Source: Gonium pectorale (taxonomy: Eukaryota; Chlorophyta; Chlorophyceae; Chlamydomonadales; Volvocaceae). Taken from it: 10,257 bases of DNA. Each line of letters begins with the position of its first letter. Position 1 is the first letter of the stretch. The stretch spans positions 1,409,162 through 1,419,418 of the forward strand of contig LSYV01000013.1 of the NCBI GenBank assembly GCA_001584585.1, in the 5' to 3' direction. The notes under the pieces were generated by a model. It saw only the letters and a program-made list of their open reading frames with translations. It made no database searches and was not told the origin of the DNA. Made by a program: the position numbers and the translations under genes. This document shows positions 7,114 through 10,257 of this stretch, one piece after another.

Positions 7114-7378
7114 CCAGGGTCCGCAAACAGCCCAAAACGTACGGGTCCGATCCCATCTGCCGCCAATAATGGACGGCCGCGGCAACATCGCACAAGGCCC
7201 CTACTTGGATGGGTGCCCAGGTGCTCAGTTCCAATTCATTAACATCGGTTTCGTGGTGATCCTGATGGGCGGTGAAGTATCAGGTTCTTATGTGTGTGAT
7301 GATTCGGTTTTCGTTTTGCACCACTGGCAGCACCCCTCGAAACGTTTACGAAAACGGCACGGTCCCGTGGGGGCGAAA

Positions 7379-7399
7379 TCGTCCCCAGCCAAACGAATT
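7379..7399 (+). repeat. Recurrent 21-bp motif, copy 2
   Basis: tcgtccccagccaaacgaat plus t, the form closest to both other copies. Confidence 0.5.
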
Positions 7400-7572
7400 T
7401 CGTAGCCTCCGGAGGAAGGGGAAACGTGCGGCCTGACGAATCCCCAAATTGGAAGATAACCAGGCTGACCTCGCATCAGCCATCAGCATTGGGTACACTG
7501 GCACTCTACGCCGCGACCTATCCCCACTCCTCAACCGCCTCGGCCTCACAGCTGATCAGGATTCATCAGGAT

Positions 7573-7890
7573 TCATCCCGGCCTCACGTGTGTGGGAGGC
7601 GCCGCTTGACCCCGCCCCAATTCTCCCAAAACTCGGGCGGCCTGCCGCAGCTGGGGGTTGGCGGAGGCCAGGTCAAGGTGGCGCTCCAGTACGTTCGCTG
7701 CCCGAGGAGATGCTGCAGCGCTCTCCACAGGAAAGCAGTACACCGGGCCACTGTCATCAACACGCGCCGGTTCGAGCTTTCTAACTCCGACCGACAGCCC
7801 CGCCCGGGCTGGCCCCCGCGAGCATAGCTGGAACCCCGCAAAGGGTAGCCGGAACGGGACTCCGGCAATGGCCGGAGAACTCCCGTGCCC
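7573..7890 (-). other. ATG-less open frame, possible exon of an unknown gene
   Basis: Open between a TGA at 7893-7891 and a TGA at 7575-7573 (105 codons) with no Met, so it can only be an exon or a remnant. The downstream part reads like protein: KLEPARVDDSGPVYCFPVES, then NVLERHLDLASANPQLRQAA and RVLGELGRG, about 7779-7588. It ends at a good donor (CAC|GTGAGG, intron from 7587). No convincing acceptor was found upstream and no partner exon was identified. It could belong to a mobile element. I cannot name a family. Confidence 0.3.
7854..7886. repeat. Imperfect hairpin
   Basis: Arm acgggactccggc (7854-7866) pairs with gccggagaactcccgt (7871-7886), leaving a 3-nt bulge and an aatg loop. It lies inside the ATG-less open frame. 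No T-run follows on either strand. Confidence 0.7.
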
Positions 7891-8210
7891 TCACCCTTTA
7901 ACCCTCCACTTGGTGGTGGTACCCATGGGCTGCCTTGGCTGCCCCGACGGACCACCTCCTTAATACACGCCCGTGTTAAGCCGGGCGAACATATTGTTGT
8001 TATGTGCATGCCAGCTGTGAAGGACAACAGCACCCATCTCGTAACTTTGCTTGCCCCCCAGAGGTGGAGCCGCCCGCCGCCAGCTTCCGCCGTATCAAAC
8101 ATATACGCATCACCTGAAACGCATTGGGCTTCCGGCCTTCACGTTTCATCCCGTGTCTCACCCGTACTGTGTCACTCGTCACCAGCCTGGCTATCTGCCG
8201 GCGGCGGGGC

Positions 8211-8230
8211 GATTCGTTTGGCCGGACGAA
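8211..8230 (-). repeat. Recurrent motif, copy 3 (inverted)
   Basis: On the minus strand, ttcgtccggccaaacgaatc. It shares TCGTC and GCCAAACGAAT with copy 2, with the spacer two bases shorter. Confidence 0.45.
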
Positions 8231-8640
8231 AAGACTTGAAACTTGACGAGATTTTCCGGGGACGCCCTCCGGATGATCATTTTCCGTCCGCACCATAGGC
8301 GAAGTCCCTTTCAGGGCTCGTTTTTTCATTAAAGAGCTGTACACCTTCTTCCGGCCCCTTTTTTCGTTTGTGTTTCGCCCAGCCTGTTTTTCGAAAATCG
8401 TTGAAGACAGCCAGCCATTGTCACTGCGCTGCCTCTCTGCGCGGCCAGACGCCCGCCAGCTAGCTGCCGCCGCCGCTGCTGCGCCTCTGAGGTCGGCGGG
8501 CCCACACCCGTGCCCACACCAACGATAAGCAGCACATGACAGTGGCGTCAGGCGGCGTGTGCGAGCCGCTCCGCCGGGCACGCGGAATTAGTGAGCATGC
8601 GGCTCCGCGCACCTTTATTTCCCACGTATCTATTTGGGAG

Positions 8641-9935
8641 CGCAGCTACTAACAGTCCTCGCGAAGGACAGATGAGGCACAAAACAGCCGTATCTGAGGT
8701 GTACCCTGTGTAACTTGCTTCGAGCGGTGGCCTTCGTGATGTTCTTGGTGAGTTCTCTGTTACGCCTCATGTATATGTTATCCTGCGGAGCGACTGCATA
8801 CGCGGGCGGCGAGCTGCTTAATTCTCGTCTATCTCTGCAGATATGGCACAACAGATCGTAGACTGCCTACACTCCGCATGCTGAGGGCTGCTGGGACAAG
8901 CCAGCCTGGGTGGCGCGGCATATAGGGTACGTACGTACGAGCCAGGTCCGCAACCATTTTGATTGTATGTCTGTGCAGCTGTTATGGCATGTCCTAGAAC
9001 CAGACGGCTCCGTTACAAAATGTACCAGCCCGACACTGGGACCCGACTAGCCGTCGGACGGGTTATTCACGCAACATGCAGCCACGGCTGAACAGGCAAG
9101 GGTACTGCACCAACAGCACGTCTCATCATGGGCTCGCATGCAGCCTAAGTGTGCCCTCCGGCGAAGAACACCTGCCAGCCAGCCAACTGCAAATCACTGT
9201 ACGAGCTCAGCACCATATACGCAGCCGTGCACAGTACGGCGAAGCACAGCAGACCCAAGCAAGCTCACGAAGGGTCCCGTCACGATGGTTTCTTTGCTGA
9301 CGAGCGGGTGGGTGGGTGGGCTTGTTAACGGTACATCCCGCGTCAAGGAGTCGTATAAAGATGAATCGCTACACGTCATTGGAAGGTATGCCACAGCCAT
9401 TTGGCCAGAAGGGCACGCACGCAGCGGCTTCTGAAAAATAATCCGGTACGCGATACAGCGCCCACAGCCCGAACAGGAGCCGCCACCCAAATCTTGGTAT
9501 CGGTAGGTAGCGCCATGGAGAGAAGCACAAATACGGGCGGAGGGTGTGCGGCAGGCCTATGGCAGTAGCTGCCTGTTCAATGACTTAACATGCCGTTGAT
9601 GTATGTATGCAAGGAACGCGTTAGAATCCCGATACGAACAGGAGAAAGCACATGATTTGGAGGTCGGGCTCAACCAGTCTCAAGGAATTACCATTCATCC
9701 ACGAGTAGTGCTGGACTGACATATCACTCCTTGCTGAGTTCCTTACATACGGCAGTCCGCAGTATCAAACCGCAGCGGTACATAGTACTATGATCGCAAT
9801 CAACAACGCTGCGTCTGCCGATCCGCGACCAGCCCCAATCACAGTACACACGTGGCTTTGCAGACGGAAGCAATACAGCGCCCGCCCAGGACCCAGCATG
9901 GCCCCAGAGTCATTGGGAAGGATCAGGCAGAATAG
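8641..9935. other. No recognisable gene
   Basis: About 1.3 kb in which all open frames are short (under 100 codons), overlap on both strands and lack known motifs. Visible items are a (gtac)n-like run at 8928-8939, a TGTAA at 8709-8713 with no gene to attach it to, and the G-quadruplex motif at 9306-9320. Confidence 0.5.
9306..9320 (+). other. G-quadruplex motif
   Basis: Four GGG runs separated by single T (gggtgggtgggtggg). This arrangement is known to form a very stable parallel quadruplex in vitro. No neighbouring gene is assigned, so its role is unknown. It is too short and isolated to be a telomeric array. Confidence 0.8.
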
Positions 9936-10257
9936 GTAAAGAACAGATTGGCCGAAGCGAAACGCCGATCATCCGCTGGACGTGACCTATACCAGGTCCA
10001 CCTCGAGCATGACCCTGCTGCTCGGCACACCACAGCGTTGCGCCCCGAGGGCCTGCGGTGTCGGACGCAGGTGCGGGCAAAGTGCGGCTTGGGGTCCCGG
10101 GCAATACAAAGTGAATGTCCACAACCAAATGGGCTGCGCGTGGGCATGCACACGCGCTGCGACCAAGCGCTACGTTCGCAAGGCTGGAGGCAGGTAGGGG
10201 CGGAAGCGCACGGCAGGAAGCGCACATCGCGCGCCCTCCGCTGGCACCCCGAAACTG
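9936..10257 (+). other. Open frame reaching the right edge, possible exon
   Basis: After a TAG at 9933-9935 this frame stays open for 107 codons to the window end. It includes DLYQVHLEHDPAARHTTALR, followed by a possible donor CAG|GTGCGG at about 10068. No family is recognised. In GC-rich DNA such a frame can arise by chance, and two opposite-strand frames overlap it. Confidence 0.15.

Larger units (their letters stand above)
7057..8640. other. Unassigned region downstream of the LINE fragment
   Basis: About 1.6 kb without an assignable gene. It contains three copies of a TCGTC-GCCAAACGAAT-like motif, an imperfect hairpin at 7854-7886, a minus-strand ATG-less open frame at 7573-7890, and a T-rich stretch near 8325-8395 (runs of five or six T next to cgttt). 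A longer minus-strand open frame (8581-8000) is rich in Arg and Ala and matches no family I know. The texture suggests repeat-derived sequence, perhaps the end of one or more mobile elements. Confidence 0.4.

Noticed and set aside
6768..7193. Minus-strand open frame of 141 codons
   Set aside because: Its 3' half is antisense to the VEIGYTSDTR block and its 5' half has no motif. It may be repeat-derived but is not supported as a gene.
8000..8581. Minus-strand open frame of 193 codons
   Set aside because: The composition is Arg/Ala-rich and low complexity at the start, no family is recognised and no splice partner is seen. It was described only as part of the unassigned region.
9138..9434. Plus-strand open frame of 98 codons and the overlapping minus-strand frame at 9194-9490
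   Set aside because: Both are of similar length on opposite strands, neither has motifs, and the plus frame runs through the G-quadruplex repeat.
9910..10227. Two minus-strand open frames of 100-105 codons
   Set aside because: They overlap each other and a longer plus-strand open frame. There is no motif to prefer any of them.
1..10257. CRISPR array, bacterial operon, rRNA genes or LTR pair
   Set aside because: No regularly spaced repeats, no Shine-Dalgarno-led gene strings, no rRNA-like sequence, and no long direct terminal repeats with a primer-binding site were seen.

Overview
The window looks like nuclear DNA of a green alga, most likely a chlamydomonadalean or volvocine species. It is GC-rich. 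Its genes are broken by short GT-AG introns (98 to 355 nt) whose phases agree across exon junctions. TGTAA, the usual polyadenylation signal of that group, lies downstream of gene ends. One gene is a protein kinase of a type I associate with the expanded tyrosine-kinase-like families of volvocine algae, and there is a decayed non-LTR retrotransposon. The organism is an inference: no marker gene is present, and nothing looks bacterial.

Layout. (1) 1-1193, minus strand: the C-lobe of a protein kinase in four exons, running off the left edge. Splicing rebuilds the HRDLKPAN catalytic loop and brings up a DFG motif from the next exon. The N-lobe was not found. (2) 1194-1813: no firm gene. It holds two direct copies of a ~75-bp hairpin-forming repeat around a CCATGG-rich palindromic core. 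Both copies carry a minus-strand TGTAA, so they may be the 3' end of the next gene. (3) 1814-3987, minus strand: a four-exon gene of unknown function with two apparent one-base frameshifts at G runs. (4) 3988-4304: a short interval between divergent starts, probably a shared promoter. (5) 4305-5320, plus strand: a complete-looking three-exon gene for a 205-residue protein of unknown function with a predicted coiled coil. (6) 5222-5931: the last coding stretch and early 3' flank of that gene occur again, damaged and inverted, 434 bp downstream, so the region is a potential hairpin-RNA locus. (7) About 6120-7056, plus strand: the C-terminal end of a non-LTR retrotransposon polyprotein, broken by a stop and a frameshift. 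(8) 7057-8640: no assigned gene. It has a recurring 20-bp motif, a strong hairpin and an ATG-less minus-strand open frame that reads like an exon. (9) 8641-10257: no recognisable gene, apart from a G-quadruplex motif and an open frame reaching the right edge.

How the parts relate. The divergent pair (3 and 5) is the only plausible functional unit. Both products are unfamiliar, repeats lie at both outer ends, and one gene end has been re-copied nearby. The pair may therefore belong to a repeat-borne or recently duplicated gene family, but this is conjecture. The kinase and the retrotransposon fragment are probably independent of it. I did not find a clearly new biological system; the divergent pair with its inverted exon copy is the part most worth following up.
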